Source: Gemmatimonadota bacterium
Lineage (GTDB): Bacteria; ARS69
Length of the DNA: 64,000 nucleotides
Direction: 5' to 3'
Assembly (NCBI GenBank): GCA_030747075.1
Contig: JASLLL010000005.1
Location: 1 to 64,000 of the forward strand
Part shown: positions 37,727-46,235 of the stretch, one piece after another
Position numbering within the stretch: position 1 is the first letter of the stretch
Layout of the letters: every line of letters begins with the position of its first letter
Made by a program: the position numbers and the translations under genes
Notes under the pieces: generated by a model
Told to the model about the DNA's origin: nothing
What the model saw: only the letters and a program-made list of their open reading frames with translations
Database searches by the model: none

Positions 37727-39059
37727 GTCCGTCTCCTTCCGCGCAAGTCGCAGCCTCATCGCTGCACACCCGCACTGAATCTACCGTGCAGTCCACGGCT
37801 CCATCCTGCAACTGAACTTCGATTGCGTTCCCCGGAGCCAGTTCATGCGCCGAACGAATCAGATCCCCGGCACCCGATCGAACCGCAGCATAACCCCGTT
37901 CCAGAACCGCCAGCGGGGAAAGCGCCCGAAGGCTCCCCGCCGCACCGCCCACGCGCAGTCCCCGGTTCTCAAGCAAGATACGCATGGCCGTGTCGACTCT
38001 CTCGCGAAGCCCGTCCACATCCTGCGAGCGACGCCGGTAGAACTCCAGCGGGCGCCTGAATGCAGACGACGCGACGCGCAGATCCACCCGTTCCCGTACC
38101 GACTTGAGCCGAGCGGCCACAGCCCGCGCCATGCGGCCTCCCGTGCGCTCCAGAACCTCCGTCGGCACTTCTACCAGTTCGCGAACGCTGCAGGTGACCA
38201 GACGGTCCCCCAGGGATGCAAGATCCGACAGCAGCGCCTCGCGATCGGGCACGGCAAGCTCCGCCGCCGCGCTGGGGGTGGGAGCCCGAAGGTCCGCCAC
38301 CGCATCTGCGATCGTGTGGTCCACCTCGTGACCGACCGCAGAGATCACCGGCGTCCTGCATTCCACCAGAGCCCTCGCGAGGACTTCCTCGTTGAAGGCC
38401 CAGAGATCTTCCAGCGACCCTCCGCCCCGCCCGACGATGAGTACATCCGCACCACCCCAGTCGTCCAGATCCGCCACCGCCCCGGCCACCTCCTCTGCAG
38501 CCCCCTCACCCTGCACGCGCGCAGGGCAGAGCACGGCCGTCACATGAGGAGCGCGACGGCCGAGCACATCCATGATGTCCCGCACGGCAGCACCCGTCGG
38601 GGAAGTCACGATCCCCACCGTCCGCGGATAGCGGGGAATCGGCTGCTTCCGGGCTTCATCGAACAGGCCTTCCTTCTGCAGACGAGCGAACAACTGCCGC
38701 CAGGCCAGCTCCAGTTCTCCGACACCCAGCGGTTCCAGCCGCGAGGCGATCACCTGATAACGGCCCTGTCGTTCGTAGACCGTGAGATCTCCGCGCAGGC
38801 GTACACGCTGCCCGTCCTCGGCCTTGAAACGCACGCGGGACGCACGCGACTTGAACATCACTCCCGACAGCGCGGCACCTTCGTCCTTCAAGCTGAAGTA
38901 CAGATGCCCGGATGAGTGGTGCTTCACATTGGAGAGTTCTCCCTCCACCCAGACGGTCCCGAATCCCGATTCGATATGCGACTTCACCGCCTGCGTCAGT
39001 TCCGTAACGGAATAAACGCGCGCGTCGTCGCTCTCAGACAGACTGTTCGACCGGCTCAT
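37716..39059 (-). CDS. xseA: Exodeoxyribonuclease VII large subunit
   Basis: Degrades single-stranded DNA from both ends together with XseB. The 447-aa protein has an N-terminal OB fold (about residues 15-110, VWVEGELSNVKHHSSGHLYFSLKD) and the catalytic domain with VGIVTSPTGAAVRDI, DVLIVGRGGGSLEDLWAFN and SAVGHEVDHTIADAVADLRA. The C-terminal part is helical, ending PLAVLERGYA. ATG 39059 has GGAGG close upstream and overlaps folD by 26 bases. Confidence 0.96.
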   Translation of the reverse strand: MSRSNSLSESDDARVYSVTELTQAVKSHIESGFGTVWVEGELSNVKHHSSGHLYFSLKDEGAALSGVMFKSRASRVRFKAEDGQRVRLRGDLTVYERQGRYQVIASRLEPLGVGELELAWRQLFARLQKEGLFDEARKQPIPRYPRTVGIVTSPTGAAVRDIMDVLGRRAPHVTAVLCPARVQGEGAAEEVAGAVADLDDWGGADVLIVGRGGGSLEDLWAFNEEVLARALVECRTPVISAVGHEVDHTIADAVADLRAPTPSAAAELAVPDREALLSDLASLGDRLVTCSVRELVEVPTEVLERTGGRMARAVAARLKSVRERVDLRVASSAFRRPLEFYRRRSQDVDGLRERVDTAMRILLENRGLRVGGAAGSLRALSPLAVLERGYAAVRSGAGDLIRSAHELAPGNAIEVQLQDGAVDCTVDSVRVCSDEAATCAEGDGHGS

Positions 39060-39930
39060 AGGCCTCCGCCGCAAGGACCGTGTTCTGCAGGAGGAGCGCG
39101 ACCGTCATCGGGCCTACCCCCCCGGGGACCGGCGTGATCCACGCCGCCTTCGGAAGCACCGCGTCGAAGTCCACATCGCCCACCAGACGGCTGCCTCGCG
39201 GAGCAGCCGGGTCTTCCACGCGATTGATGCCCACATCCACCACGACCGCACCCTCGCGCACCATGTCCGCGGTCACCGTCCCGGCGCGCCCGACCGCCGC
39301 CACCACGATATCCCCGCGCAAGACCACCTCCGCCAGTTCCGGCGTTCGGGAGTGACAGATGGTGACCGTGGCATCTCCCCCGCGTCCCTTGGCAAGCAGC
39401 AGCATGGCCAGCGGACGGCCGACCAGATTGGACCTCCCCACGATCACGACATGTTTCCCCTGCGTCTCCACTCCCGAGCGCAGGAGAAGTTCCACAATCC
39501 CGGCGGGAGTACAAGGGACGAACCCCGGGGCTCCCCGCGCCAGTTCCCCCGCGTTCACCGGGTGCAGGCCGTCGACATCTTTCGAAGGAGGAATCCGGCG
39601 AATCACGCGGTCTGCATCCAGCCCTTCCGGCAGAGGAAGCTGAACCAGGATCCCGTGGACTGCTTCATCGGCGCCCAACCGCTCCACGACCTCTTCGAGA
39701 TGAGCCTGCGAAACATCCGCGGGGACTTCATGCGTCCGCGCATCCATGCCGATCTTCCGCGCGGAGCGCTTCTTGTTGCCGACATAGACTCTTGACGCCG
39801 GGTCCTCCCCGACCAGAACCACATCCAGGCGAACCGTGACGCCACGCGCCTTCAAGGTGGCGACGCGGTCCGCCAGTTCGCGCCGGATCTCCTTCGCCGT
39901 CGCCTTCCCGTCCAGTATGCGTGCGCTCAT
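39034..39930 (-). CDS. folD: Bifunctional methylenetetrahydrofolate dehydrogenase/cyclohydrolase
   Basis: Interconverts 5,10-methylene-, methenyl- and 10-formyl-tetrahydrofolate. The 298-aa protein has the active-site region SRVYVGNKKRSARKIG, ILVQLPLPEGLD, PSKDVDGLHPVN and the NADP loop VIVGRSNLVGRPLAML. The end PVPGGVGPMTVALLLQNT is diagnostic. ATG 39930 shares ATGA with ymdB; the longer open frame upstream is a shadow. Confidence 0.97.
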   Translation of the reverse strand: MSARILDGKATAKEIRRELADRVATLKARGVTVRLDVVLVGEDPASRVYVGNKKRSARKIGMDARTHEVPADVSQAHLEEVVERLGADEAVHGILVQLPLPEGLDADRVIRRIPPSKDVDGLHPVNAGELARGAPGFVPCTPAGIVELLLRSGVETQGKHVVIVGRSNLVGRPLAMLLLAKGRGGDATVTICHSRTPELAEVVLRGDIVVAAVGRAGTVTADMVREGAVVVDVGINRVEDPAAPRGSRLVGDVDFDAVLPKAAWITPVPGGVGPMTVALLLQNTVLAAEAYEPVEQSV

Positions 39931-40772
39931 CCTTCGAACTCCCTCCCGGGGCCGTGGTCTTCCAATCGTTCCTGTATGCGCTTCACCGAAAGTGCCCGGC
40001 CCGTCGCCGGGTTCACTTCCACCAGAACACCATTCAACCGAAGATCTCCCGTCGCCGGTTCCAGTCGCTCCGACCTGCCGGACAGAAACCGATGAAGCGC
40101 CCCTTCCGCCTTCATCCCGATCACGCCGTCGTGCCCGCCCGTCATTCCCGCATCCGTCTGGAACGCCGTTCCTCCCGGTAGAATCTGCGTGTCCGCCGTA
40201 ACCGTATGCGTATGAGTTCCCACGACCATGCTGCACAGTCCGTCCAGATGCCTGCCCAGAGCCATCTTCTCGGAGGTGGCCTCCGCATGAAAGTCGACGA
40301 AGATCACCGGCGTCTCCGTGCGCAGCTCTTCCAGGAGCTTCCGTCCCGTTCGAAAAGGGCAGTCGACAGGAGCCATGAACACCCGCCCGATCAGGTTCAC
40401 GACCGCGACCTTGCCCCCGGGAACTTCATACACCCCGTGCCCATGACCGGGTGTCCCCGGCGGGAGGTTTGCCGGGCGAAGCACCCGGGGCCGCGTTGCG
40501 ATGAGGCGGACCCCTTCCGCCTTGTCCCATGAGTGATTGCCGCCGGTGAGAACATCGGCGCCCGCGTCGAAGAGCGCCGATGCGGAACGCTCGTTGACAC
40601 CGAAGCCGCCCGCCGAGTTCTCCGCGTTCACAATGACCATGGAAGGCCGCTCGCGCTCGATGACCCGGGGAGCGAGTTCGCGCAACACACGCCGTCCGGG
40701 CCGACCGACCACATCCGCGATGAAGAGAATCCGCAAGGCGCCACGCTCTGCCAACGCACCCTCACTCGTCAT
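39927..40772 (-). CDS. ymdB: Metallophosphoesterase, YmdB/TIGR00282 family
   Basis: Calcineurin-like phosphoesterase of 281 aa; family members hydrolyse 2',3'-cyclic nucleotides. Metal-ligand motifs are intact: IADVVGRPGRR, VNAENSAGGFG, TGGNHSWDK, VDFHAEATSEK and VGTHTHTVTAD. ATG 40772 is preferred over 40793 because AGGA lies six bases upstream. In many bacteria rny (RNase Y) sits beside this gene; here zapA is its direct neighbour and rny is absent. Confidence 0.93.
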   Translation of the reverse strand: MTSEGALAERGALRILFIADVVGRPGRRVLRELAPRVIERERPSMVIVNAENSAGGFGVNERSASALFDAGADVLTGGNHSWDKAEGVRLIATRPRVLRPANLPPGTPGHGHGVYEVPGGKVAVVNLIGRVFMAPVDCPFRTGRKLLEELRTETPVIFVDFHAEATSEKMALGRHLDGLCSMVVGTHTHTVTADTQILPGGTAFQTDAGMTGGHDGVIGMKAEGALHRFLSGRSERLEPATGDLRLNGVLVEVNPATGRALSVKRIQERLEDHGPGREFEG

Positions 40773-40817
40773 GGGAAATCCTGCCGAACCCATCTATGGT
40801 TCGGCCATCCGTCCGGA

Positions 40818-41171
40818 TCAAGAAGCCGCGCGCGCTGCCGGGGTCTTCTTCCGAGGCTTCTTTCCGGCAGGCGGTGGCTCCGCATCCAGCGCGTCTTCCA
40901 AGCGGGACACAATACCGCGAAGCCTCTTCTCCGTCCCGCTCGGCAGGCCTCTTCCGTTTCGTTGCGCGGCAAAGAGCTCTTCTGTGATGTTCAGCGCGGC
41001 CAGGACCGCGACCTGCGTCGTCGTTCCCTTGCTGATCATCGAAGATACCCGCGTCATCTCCTCATCCAGATAGCGGGCGATGGCGCGAACGGTATCGGGA
41101 TCATCTTCGGACCGGATTTTGTAGTCTCGTCCCAGAATGGTCACGACCGTAGTCTGCACGGCTGAGCTCAT
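40818..41171 (-). CDS. zapA: Cell division protein ZapA
   Basis: FtsZ-associated protein that bundles FtsZ filaments. The 117-aa protein starts TTVVTILGRDYKIRSEDDP, the ZapA N-terminal beta structure, then a helix with AIARYLDEEMTRVSS and VAVLAALNITEELF. The C-terminus has a basic Lys/Pro/Ala tail (PAGKKPRKKTPAARA). It follows a coiled-coil gene that may encode a ZapB-like partner. Confidence 0.9.
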   Translation of the reverse strand: MSSAVQTTVVTILGRDYKIRSEDDPDTVRAIARYLDEEMTRVSSMISKGTTTQVAVLAALNITEELFAAQRNGRGLPSGTEKRLRGIVSRLEDALDAEPPPAGKKPRKKTPAARAAS

Positions 41172-41211
41172 GGTGCCCTCACCTCATGGGGAAGTTCGAC
41201 CGACGCTTCGT

Positions 41212-41487
41212 TCAGCCCTCCAGCGCCCTTGCCTGCTCGATCATACGGCGAATCCGGTTCCGGACCCCCGCAAACTTCTTCTCCAGTTCCGCACACCGCT
41301 TCCTCAGCGATTCGACTTCGGCCGCATCCGCTGAGGAACCGTTCAGGTCCTTTTCCAGCGCGTCCAGTCGGGTGGCAAGCTCCTCAGCCTCTTCCCGCAG
41401 CGCGCCGTTCTCTCCGCGCAGGCGGGCCATGCGATCCGCAACGGCCCCCGCGCTCTTCTCCAGACGATCCAAGAGGTCTGCCTTCAT
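41212..41487 (-). CDS. ZapB-like coiled-coil protein
   Basis: A 91-aa protein predicted to be almost wholly coiled coil (heptads through ENGALREEAEELATRLDALE and VESLRKRCAELEKKFAGVRN). Size, composition and position beside zapA suggest a ZapB-type cell-division factor, but sequence similarity in coiled coils is weak evidence. ATG 41487 lies 14 bases after the pheT stop. The longer ORF upstream overlaps pheT and is not real. Confidence 0.7.
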   Translation of the reverse strand: MKADLLDRLEKSAGAVADRMARLRGENGALREEAEELATRLDALEKDLNGSSADAAEVESLRKRCAELEKKFAGVRNRIRRMIEQARALEG

Positions 41488-41501
41488 GGCTGTCTCCGCA
41501 G

Positions 41502-43904
41502 TCAGTCCTGGCGAATCCGGGCGTCGAGATCTTCCGAAAGCCTCTTCGTGATCCGCTCGACCCGGGCGTCCACTTCGTCGTTGGTCAGACTTCGCTCCAG
41601 CGAGCAAAAGCGAAGGTTGTACGCAAGGCTCTTCAGATCCGCTCCGATCTGCTCCCCTTCGTAGACATCGAACAGGCTCACGCCCACGAGGAGTTCTCCC
41701 GCCGCCGAGCGAATCACCTCTTCCACCTGCGCATGCCGACAGGCTGCGCTCACCACCACGGCGAGATCGCGTTCCACTCCCGGGTACCTCGGAAGAGCAC
41801 GGAACTCCGCGATCTCCTGCCGGGCACAACCCACTCGATCGACATCCACCTCCGCGACGAAGACGGGAGCATCCGGCGGAATGTCAAACACGCGACGAGC
41901 TTCGGCTCCGGCCTCGCCGATGGCACCGACTCCTTGCCCGTCCACGCTCACCAGGGCGGACCGGTCCGCGTGAAAGAAACCTCCCGGCGCGGCACCGGAC
42001 TCCACAGCCACCGTCCCGAACGCTTCGAGGTATACTTCCAGAATCCCCTTCAGGTCAAAGAAATCACACCACTTGCCCGAGCGGGCTACTGTTCCGGCAA
42101 GGCCCTGCCCGCTCAGTAGAAGACCCGCATGAAGCGACTCCACGATCTCTCCGGCGGCTGTCAGTCGAAACACGCGCCCCACCTCAAACACGGCCAGATC
42201 TCTCAGCGAATGAGCCTGATTGGACGCTAGAACGCGCAGGAGCGAAGGGACCAGCGATCCGCGCAGATGCCCCCGATCGCTGGAGATGGGATTCCGAACC
42301 GGCACAGGCCGACCCAGCAGATCCCCCGGGTTCCCGATGGCGGACTCCTCCTGGTCGCCGTCCACCAGCGCGGGCGTCAGCACTTCCGTCAGTCCCAGCG
42401 CAAGAAGGCGGTTTCGGGACTTGCGCTGACGGTCGATTCGCGGAGCATCCACCGGGGGAATGTTCGTGGGAATCCCGGACCGATCCGCAAAGCGATCGTA
42501 GCCGTGAAGGCGTGCCACTTCTTCCACAAGATCCTCTTCGGCCTGCACATCCTGCCGGACGGTGGGAGGAGTGACCGTCCAGACCCCGTCCGACTCAGAC
42601 TGAACCTCCATCCCCAGCGCCTCCAGATGCGCTCGGACTTCTTCTTCGGGAATGTCTTCGCCGAGGATTCTTCGGAGAGTCACGCCGCGCAGCTTGATCC
42701 CCGGGGGCGTGGATGGCGCGGGGAAGCTGTCGAAGGAGTGCGCGAGCTTCGCGCCCGGGCAGCTTTCGATGAGAAGTTCCACACAGCGGTCCAGCGCATG
42801 CGGAATGCCGTGAGGATCCACACCCCGCTCGAAGCGAGATGATGCTTCCGAAACCAGACGGAGCCCCCGCGCGCAGGCACGCACGCGGCGCCCTTCGAAC
42901 GACGCGCCCTCCAGAAGGAGCGCCGTCGAATCCGAAGTCGCCATGGAACCCTCGCCGCCCATCACGCCGGCCAGTGCGATGGGTCCGCCCTCATCCGCAA
43001 TCACGAGCATGTCCGGATTCAGCGACCGGTCCTTCCCGTCGAGCGTGGTCATCTTCTCGTCCGGCTTCGCTCTTCGAACACCGATCTGTTTCCCGAGCAG
43101 TCTGGACGGATCAAACGCGTGCAGCGGATGCCCCGTCTCCAGAAGGACATAGTTGGTGACATCCACCAGATTCATGATCGGGCGAATCCCGGCCGCCCGG
43201 AGGCGCCGGGCCATCCAGTCGGGAGAGGGGCCGGCCTTCAGCCCTTCGACCACCCTCCCGGCATACCGGGGGCAATCGGCTGTATCCTCGATCTGTACGA
43301 GCCACCCGCCCGCGTCAGGCTGGTCGGGCGGCGACGAAAGCGGAACCGGGCGCGTGAGCCCGAGCACCGCCGCCACCTCCCGAGCCACTCCCTCGATCGA
43401 CAGCCAGTCCCCGCGGTTCGAGGTCGGCTCGGTCACCAGAACCGTCTCCCGCGACAGAGCCTCTTCCAGCGCGATCCCCACGGGCGTCTCTTCCGGCAGC
43501 AGGAGAATCCCCTCGGCTTCCGTGGACATGCCCAGTTCCGCCTCCGAGCAGAGCATGCCCTCGGAGAGTTCCCCCCGCAGCTTGCGCCGCGCAATCACGA
43601 AGCCGTCCCCGAAGTCCACTCCGACGCGCGCGACCGCACCCACCAGACCCTTCCTTGCATTGGGCGCCCCGCAGACGATCGACAACCGTTCCTCCCCGCC
43701 GACATCCACCGTGCAGACACGAAGCCGATCCGCATTCGGATGCGCATCACACTCGACAATCCGCCCGGTCACCATGCCGTCCGGAAAAGGAGAAGGCCGT
43801 TCCACTTCGCACTCCAGACCGGCGGCAGTCAACCGTTCGGCCAGGCTCTCGGGATCCAGCGAAGCCCCCACCTGCTCTTCCAACCAGCGGAGAGGCACTT
43901 TCAT
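41502..43904 (-). CDS. pheT: Phenylalanyl-tRNA synthetase beta subunit
   Basis: Large subunit of the (alpha-beta)2 PheRS, 800 aa. Domains in order: MKVPLRWLEEQV start, EMAP/OB tRNA-binding domain (about residues 40-150, ECDAHPNADRLRVCTVD), the B3/B4 editing domain (about 210-390, DVTNYVLLETGHPLHAFD), the B5 domain, the catalytic-like core and the C-terminal FDX-ACB anticodon domain. It overlaps pheS by ATGA. Confidence 0.97.
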   Translation of the reverse strand: MKVPLRWLEEQVGASLDPESLAERLTAAGLECEVERPSPFPDGMVTGRIVECDAHPNADRLRVCTVDVGGEERLSIVCGAPNARKGLVGAVARVGVDFGDGFVIARRKLRGELSEGMLCSEAELGMSTEAEGILLLPEETPVGIALEEALSRETVLVTEPTSNRGDWLSIEGVAREVAAVLGLTRPVPLSSPPDQPDAGGWLVQIEDTADCPRYAGRVVEGLKAGPSPDWMARRLRAAGIRPIMNLVDVTNYVLLETGHPLHAFDPSRLLGKQIGVRRAKPDEKMTTLDGKDRSLNPDMLVIADEGGPIALAGVMGGEGSMATSDSTALLLEGASFEGRRVRACARGLRLVSEASSRFERGVDPHGIPHALDRCVELLIESCPGAKLAHSFDSFPAPSTPPGIKLRGVTLRRILGEDIPEEEVRAHLEALGMEVQSESDGVWTVTPPTVRQDVQAEEDLVEEVARLHGYDRFADRSGIPTNIPPVDAPRIDRQRKSRNRLLALGLTEVLTPALVDGDQEESAIGNPGDLLGRPVPVRNPISSDRGHLRGSLVPSLLRVLASNQAHSLRDLAVFEVGRVFRLTAAGEIVESLHAGLLLSGQGLAGTVARSGKWCDFFDLKGILEVYLEAFGTVAVESGAAPGGFFHADRSALVSVDGQGVGAIGEAGAEARRVFDIPPDAPVFVAEVDVDRVGCARQEIAEFRALPRYPGVERDLAVVVSAACRHAQVEEVIRSAAGELLVGVSLFDVYEGEQIGADLKSLAYNLRFCSLERSLTNDEVDARVERITKRLSEDLDARIRQD

Positions 43905-44926
43905 GAGGCACCTCCGAACTGATGGAGAAAGCGCAGGTCGTTGTCATAGAACAGGCGAATGTCGGGAATCCGGTGGCGAAGCATCGCGATGCGATCCACG
44001 CCCAGGCCGAATGCAAAGCCGGACACGACATCCGGGTCGTAACCCACGCCACGGAGGACGCGCGGATGCACCATGCCGCACCCGAGCACCTCTACCCAAC
44101 CGCTCGACTTGCATACGGGGCAACCCGCCCCCTCGCAAACGGTGCAGGCGATGTCCATCTCAAGGCTGGGCTCGGTGAAGGGGAAGTAGCTCCCGCGGAA
44201 GCGAAGTCCAATGCCCTCTTCGAAGAACGAATGTGCAAAGGCACGCAGCGTGCCCTTCAGATCACCCAGCGTCACATCCTCGTCCACATAGAGCCCTTCC
44301 ATCTGGAAGAAGAAGGGCGAGTGGCTGGCGTCGAAGGTGTCCCGGCGATAAACGCGCCCGGGACTCACAATGCGTACCGGAGGCGAGTGCTTCTCCATGA
44401 CCCGGATCTGCACCGGAGACATCTGCGTTCTGAGAAGAAGCCCACCGCCCAGAAAGATGGAGTCCTGATCGTCTCGGGTGGGATGCCCCTCCGGGATGTT
44501 CAACATCTCGAAGTTGTAGCGTTCGGTTTCGACTTCCGGCCCATCGGCGACGGAGAAGCCCATCGAGCGGAAGGCGCCCACGAGTTCGTCCAGCGTGGCC
44601 GCCAGCACATGAGGAACCCCCAGCGGGGGGCGCCTGCCGGGGAGCGTCGGGTCAAAAGACGACCCGTCCGACTGCCCGCCGGTATCCGCAAGCTCCGCGC
44701 CCCTCGCATCCAGTGCCTCCGCAAGGGCGGTGCGAAGCCGGTTCCACTCCTGCCCGGCGCTCGGGCGCTGGGCCACCGGGAGCGAGGGGATCGACCGAAG
44801 CCCGGCCGTCACCTCTCCCTTTCGCCCGAGGAAGCGGACCTTCACATCGTTCAGGGCTTCCTGATCGGTGCAGGCGCCCACTTCCCGCAGTGCCCGCTCA
44901 AGGACTTCCGCAGGGCTTTCCGCCAT
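43901..44926 (-). CDS. pheS: Phenylalanyl-tRNA synthetase alpha subunit
   Basis: Catalytic subunit of PheRS, 341 aa. An N-terminal coiled-coil region precedes the class II core with HPTRDDQDSIFL, GRVYRRDTFDASHSPFF, FRGSYFPFTEPSLEMD and GFAFGLGVDRIAMLRH. A Cys-rich segment CTVCEGAGCPVCKSSGW is typical of bacterial PheS. ATG 44926 lies seven bases after the rplT stop, in the standard rplT-pheS-pheT order. Confidence 0.98.
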   Translation of the reverse strand: MAESPAEVLERALREVGACTDQEALNDVKVRFLGRKGEVTAGLRSIPSLPVAQRPSAGQEWNRLRTALAEALDARGAELADTGGQSDGSSFDPTLPGRRPPLGVPHVLAATLDELVGAFRSMGFSVADGPEVETERYNFEMLNIPEGHPTRDDQDSIFLGGGLLLRTQMSPVQIRVMEKHSPPVRIVSPGRVYRRDTFDASHSPFFFQMEGLYVDEDVTLGDLKGTLRAFAHSFFEEGIGLRFRGSYFPFTEPSLEMDIACTVCEGAGCPVCKSSGWVEVLGCGMVHPRVLRGVGYDPDVVSGFAFGLGVDRIAMLRHRIPDIRLFYDNDLRFLHQFGGAS

Positions 44927-44933
44927 CGGGGCC

Positions 44934-45308
44934 TCAGGATCCCGTGGGAGGGGATTCGGGGTGCTCACTGGCGACGGCTGCGAGATCCGCAAAGGCCTGC
45001 GGATCGTTGACGGCCAGTTCCGCCAGAGCACTGCGATCGAGTTCCACTCCGGCCGTCTTCAGCCCGCAGATGAAACGCGAGTAGCTCAGCCCGTGAAGGC
45101 GCGCCGCAGCATTGATGCGAATGATCCAGAGGCGACGGAACTCCCGCTTGCGATTGCGGCGATCCCGATACGCATACTGGAGGCTCTTGTCTACCGCGTG
45201 CTTCGCGACGGTATAGAGCTTGCGGCGTCCTCCCACGAAGCCCTTGGCAGACTTCAGGACGCGCTTGCGACGGCGATGTGAATCGTACGAGCGGCGAGCT
45301 CTGCTCAT
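44934..45308 (-). CDS. rplT: 50S ribosomal protein L20
   Basis: Assembly protein of the large subunit that binds 23S rRNA; in several bacteria it also represses its own operon by binding the leader. The 124-aa protein starts [20 protein letters not shown] and has [21 protein letters not shown]. The ~8-residue tail ending SPPTGS is non-conserved. GGGAG lies six bases before ATG 45308. In most bacteria rpmI (L35) precedes this gene; here it does not. Confidence 0.98.
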   Translation of the reverse strand: MSRARRSYDSHRRRKRVLKSAKGFVGGRRKLYTVAKHAVDKSLQYAYRDRRNRKREFRRLWIIRINAAARLHGLSYSRFICGLKTAGVELDRSALAELAVNDPQAFADLAAVASEHPESPPTGS

Positions 45309-45402
45309 GAAGTACTCCCTTTCGGTTCGGGGGCCTCCTTTCGGAGGACTTGATGACCCCTTGCCCGTTTGGCCTCCTCTCCCGGCACGACGCCGGGATT
45401 GA
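45309..45402 (-). promoter_or_regulatory. infC-rplT spacer with two hairpins, in the place of rpmI
   Basis: Only 94 nt separate infC and rplT, too short for L35 (about 65 codons). On the coding strand the spacer holds CCCGGC/GCCGGG with a 5-nt loop (45381-45397), six bases after the infC stop. Nearer rplT is CCTCC/GGAGG capped by the stable tetraloop GAAA (45334-45347). The second lies 14 bases upstream of the rplT SD and could be a protein-binding or translational-control element. Function is inferred. Confidence 0.6.
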
Positions 45403-45990
45403 TCAGGAGGCTTCCTCCCTGGAAGCGTCTCCGGCGTTCTTGCCGGATTCCTGCTTCGCGGAGGCCTGTCCCTTCTTTGCCTGGCTCAGCGGAATCAGGT
45501 GGACCACCATCGTCCGCCCCTCCATCCGAGGCCCGGATTCCACAGTCGAAACATCCGAGAGCTCCTCCGCCATCCGGCGGAGCACCCGGGTGCCGAGATC
45601 CTGATGCGTGATCTCTCGTCCCCGGAAGAACAGCGTCAGCTTGACGCGATCCCGGGCTTCCAGAAACTTGCGCGCGTGTCGCATCTTGAACTGGAGGTCG
45701 TGCTCCTCGATCTTCGGACGAACCTTGACCTCTTTCTGCTGCATTCGATGCTGCGCGGAACGCGCTTTCCGTTCCTTCTTGTTCTGGTCGTACTTGAACT
45801 TCCCGTAATCCATGAGCCTGCACACGGGCGGTCTGCTGCCCGGCGCAATCTCCACCAGGTCGATGCCCCGGTCATCCGCAAGGCCTCTTGCCTCCTCGAT
45901 GCTCATGACGCCGAGCATCTCACCCTCTTCATCGATCACACGAACCGGTGAGATCCGAATGCGATCGTTGATTCTCAGATCCTTGTCGAT
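45403..45990 (-). CDS. infC: Translation initiation factor IF-3, with a non-canonical AUC start
   Basis: Binds the 30S subunit and checks the start codon. The conserved IF3 N-terminus ([18 protein letters not shown]) is only reached by starting at ATC 45990, with GGAGG eight bases upstream; no ATG, GTG or TTG gives that N-terminus in frame. An internal GTG at 45939 would lose 17 conserved residues. Rare AUU/AUC/AUA starts are a known autoregulatory feature of infC. The 195-aa protein includes [21 protein letters not shown], then the C-terminal domain ([14 protein letters not shown]) and a ~25-residue Lys/Ala/Ser-rich tail. Confidence 0.95.
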   Translation of the reverse strand: MDKDLRINDRIRISPVRVIDEEGEMLGVMSIEEARGLADDRGIDLVEIAPGSRPPVCRLMDYGKFKYDQNKKERKARSAQHRMQQKEVKVRPKIEEHDLQFKMRHARKFLEARDRVKLTLFFRGREITHQDLGTRVLRRMAEELSDVSTVESGPRMEGRTMVVHLIPLSQAKKGQASAKQESGKNAGDASREEAS

Positions 45991-46048
45991 TTAGCCATCC
46001 TCCTTGCGCGGCCTTCACCAGAACCGCGCCACGAGTTCACTCCCTATG

Positions 46049-46068
46049 CCTCCCGGGCCTCCGGGAGG
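46049..46068 (-). promoter_or_regulatory. 8-bp GC hairpin between tRNA-Val and infC
   Basis: On the minus strand CCTCCCGG and CCGGGAGG form a perfect stem around the loop AGGC. It sits about 36 nt past the tRNA-Val 3' end and about 58 nt before the infC start. There is no following U-run, so it may be a processing or stability element, or a partial attenuator, rather than a terminator. Confidence 0.5.
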
Positions 46069-46104
46069 TACTTCGCACAGTCCCGAACCGCCACGGTCCG
46101 AGAA

Positions 46105-46181
46105 TGGTGGGCGATAGTGGACTTGAACCACCGACCTCCTGCATGTCAAGCAGGCACTCTAGCCAGCTGAGCTAATCGCCC
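46105..46181 (-). tRNA. tRNA-Val (anticodon GAC)
   Basis: A standard 77-nt cloverleaf on the minus strand with encoded CCA (46105-46107). Acceptor GGGCGAT pairs with ATCGCCC, anticodon stem CCTGC/GCAGG encloses TTGACAT, and the T-arm loop is TTCAAGT. Anticodon GAC reads GUC/GUU. It lies between rpsA and infC. Confidence 0.97.
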
Positions 46182-46199
46182 CCCACGAAACGCCCGGGA

Positions 46200-46228
46200 A
46201 ATCTCCGTCAGGCCACTTCCCGAGTCAA
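46200..46228 (-). promoter_or_regulatory. Probable promoter for tRNA-Val and infC operon
   Basis: On the minus strand TTGACT (46228-46223), a 17-base spacer, then GAGATT (46205-46200). It starts just past the rpsA stop and would begin transcription near 46193, twelve bases before the tRNA. The -10 is weaker than at the other promoters here, but spacing and position fit. Confidence 0.6.
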
Positions 46229-46235
46229 GCGAGGA

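Noticed and set aside
45966-45998. A tiny ORF (ATG, six codons, stop) overlapping the infC start
   Set aside because: GGAGG touches the ATG directly, too close for initiation, while spacing fits the ATC start of infC.
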